From Dehalobacter sp. DCA (GTDB lineage: Bacteria > Bacillota > Desulfitobacteriia > Desulfitobacteriales > Syntrophobotulaceae), in the NCBI RefSeq assembly GCF_000305775.1, contig NC_018866.1, positions 806,001 through 870,000 on the forward strand: DNA of 64,000 bases, in the 5' to 3' direction. The notes under the pieces were generated by a model. It was not told the DNA's origin. It saw only the letters and a list, made by a program, of their open reading frames with translations, and made no database searches. A program made the position numbers and the translations under genes. Positions 63,589 through 64,000 of this stretch are shown piece after piece (the stretch's first letter is position 1; the number at the start of each line of letters is the position of its first letter).

Positions 63589-63903
63589 ATGAAGCCAATC
63601 TATTTGCGAACGGATTTCCCCGACGGCCGCTCTCACATCCTAATCAGGGATCTCACCTCAGCGAATACGGAACTGCATCACTTTATTTTATTTTTGACCA
63701 ATAAGGGGAAGCTCTGGATCGATGTTTTTTGGCCGTATGACGAGGAATCCGAAAAGTATACGGTCAGTATCTCCGAAGAAAAATTCTGGCATACTTTCCG
63801 GGAATGGCGTCTGCATGGACTTGTGCTGGGCAGCAATGAACGCGTGGCTGAAATATTTGCCCAGAGGCATTTGAATAAAAGGACTAAACCAAAATCAGTT
63901 TAA
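63589..63903 (+). CDS. hypothetical protein
   Basis: 104 residues, AGGAGG before the ATG at 63589. The sequence alternates beta and alpha segments (PIYLRTDFPDGRSHILI, GKLWIDVFWPYDEESEKY, FWHTFREWRLHGLVLGSNE). No family recognised. Ends by overlapping the last base of the convergent FlhB-like gene. Confidence 0.6.
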   Translation: MKPIYLRTDFPDGRSHILIRDLTSANTELHHFILFLTNKGKLWIDVFWPYDEESEKYTVSISEEKFWHTFREWRLHGLVLGSNERVAEIFAQRHLNKRTKPKSV

Positions 63904-64000
63904 GGCGTATCCTTCTTCGTCCCCTTCATTTTATCCAAGCGATAAATAAAAGCCAGTACTTCAGCAACCGCCTGATAGAGCTCAGGCGGTATTTCTTTGG
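63900..64000 (-). CDS. FlhB-like C-terminal protein, N-terminal part beyond window edge
   Basis: Minus strand open to the right edge; the visible end reads KEIPPELYQAVAEVLAFIYR then LDKMKGTKKDTP and stop. The pattern EIP..LY..VAEVLAFIY is that of EscU/FlhB C-terminal domains and of the small FlhB-like cytoplasmic proteins. It is probably the short standalone type, but the start is outside the window. Confidence 0.75.
   Translation of the reverse strand, partial: KEIPPELYQAVAEVLAFIYRLDKMKGTKKDTP

Noticed and set aside
1-64000. CRISPR arrays
   Set aside because: No evenly spaced direct repeats with unique spacers were seen; the tandem 20-bp repeats at 54201 have no spacers and there are no cas genes.

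Overview
The window looks like a chromosomal segment of a spore-forming, anaerobic, low-to-mid GC Firmicute of the Desulfitobacterium/Dehalobacter/Desulfosporosinus type. The reasons are a six-subunit Ech-type energy-converting [NiFe] hydrogenase with its Hyp maturation genes, several sporulation genes (spo0A, a spoVB-like flippase, a pdaB-like deacetylase, a 22-codon spoVM-like gene), clostridial ferredoxin, and strong GGAGG ribosome binding sites. The genus is inferred from gene content; no database search was run.

Left part (1-6000): the end of an ISNCY-type insertion sequence abuts the promoter of tRNA-Trp. Then come a DoxX-like membrane protein, an overlapping DUF6323/DUF6179 pair, and a roughly 580-base gene-free stretch packed with hairpins that ends in a terminator. 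I read that stretch as a large structured non-coding RNA on the minus strand; it is the most interesting item here. A zinc-ribbon protein and a nitroreductase follow.

Ech/Hyp block (6023-16714, minus strand): one promoter precedes echA-B-C-D-E-F, hypA-B-C-D-E and an LtaS-like sulfatase, with many overlaps. The large subunit ends at its C-terminal cysteine motif, so no maturation protease is needed. hypF is not in the window.

Transport and regulation (16972-30568): an aminotransferase; a response regulator/histidine kinase/ABC exporter operon; an isoprenylcysteine-methyltransferase-like protein with a MerR regulator and a classic 19-bp-spacer MerR promoter; a group II intron fossil beside a short-chain dehydrogenase; and an ABC-2 exporter operon led by an XRE regulator.

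Housekeeping region (30813-52176): EF-G-like GTPase, SpoVB-like flippase, surE, folE, khtT/khtU potassium/proton antiporter, trans-aconitate methyltransferase-like gene, TPR protein, a lipoprotein with a dead phospholipase-D fold, GC-rich palindromic repeats, a second LtaS-like protein with a candidate 6S RNA upstream, panB, an FtsA-like protein with beta-grasp repeats, pfkA, a DnaA paralogue and glnA.

Right part (52255-64000): small unknown genes, TPR protein, pdaB-like deacetylase, YitT protein, tRNA-Arg(CCG), thymidylate kinase, spo0A with a 0A box upstream, ferredoxin, spoVM, a DinG-type helicase, and the end of an FlhB-like gene cut by the window edge.
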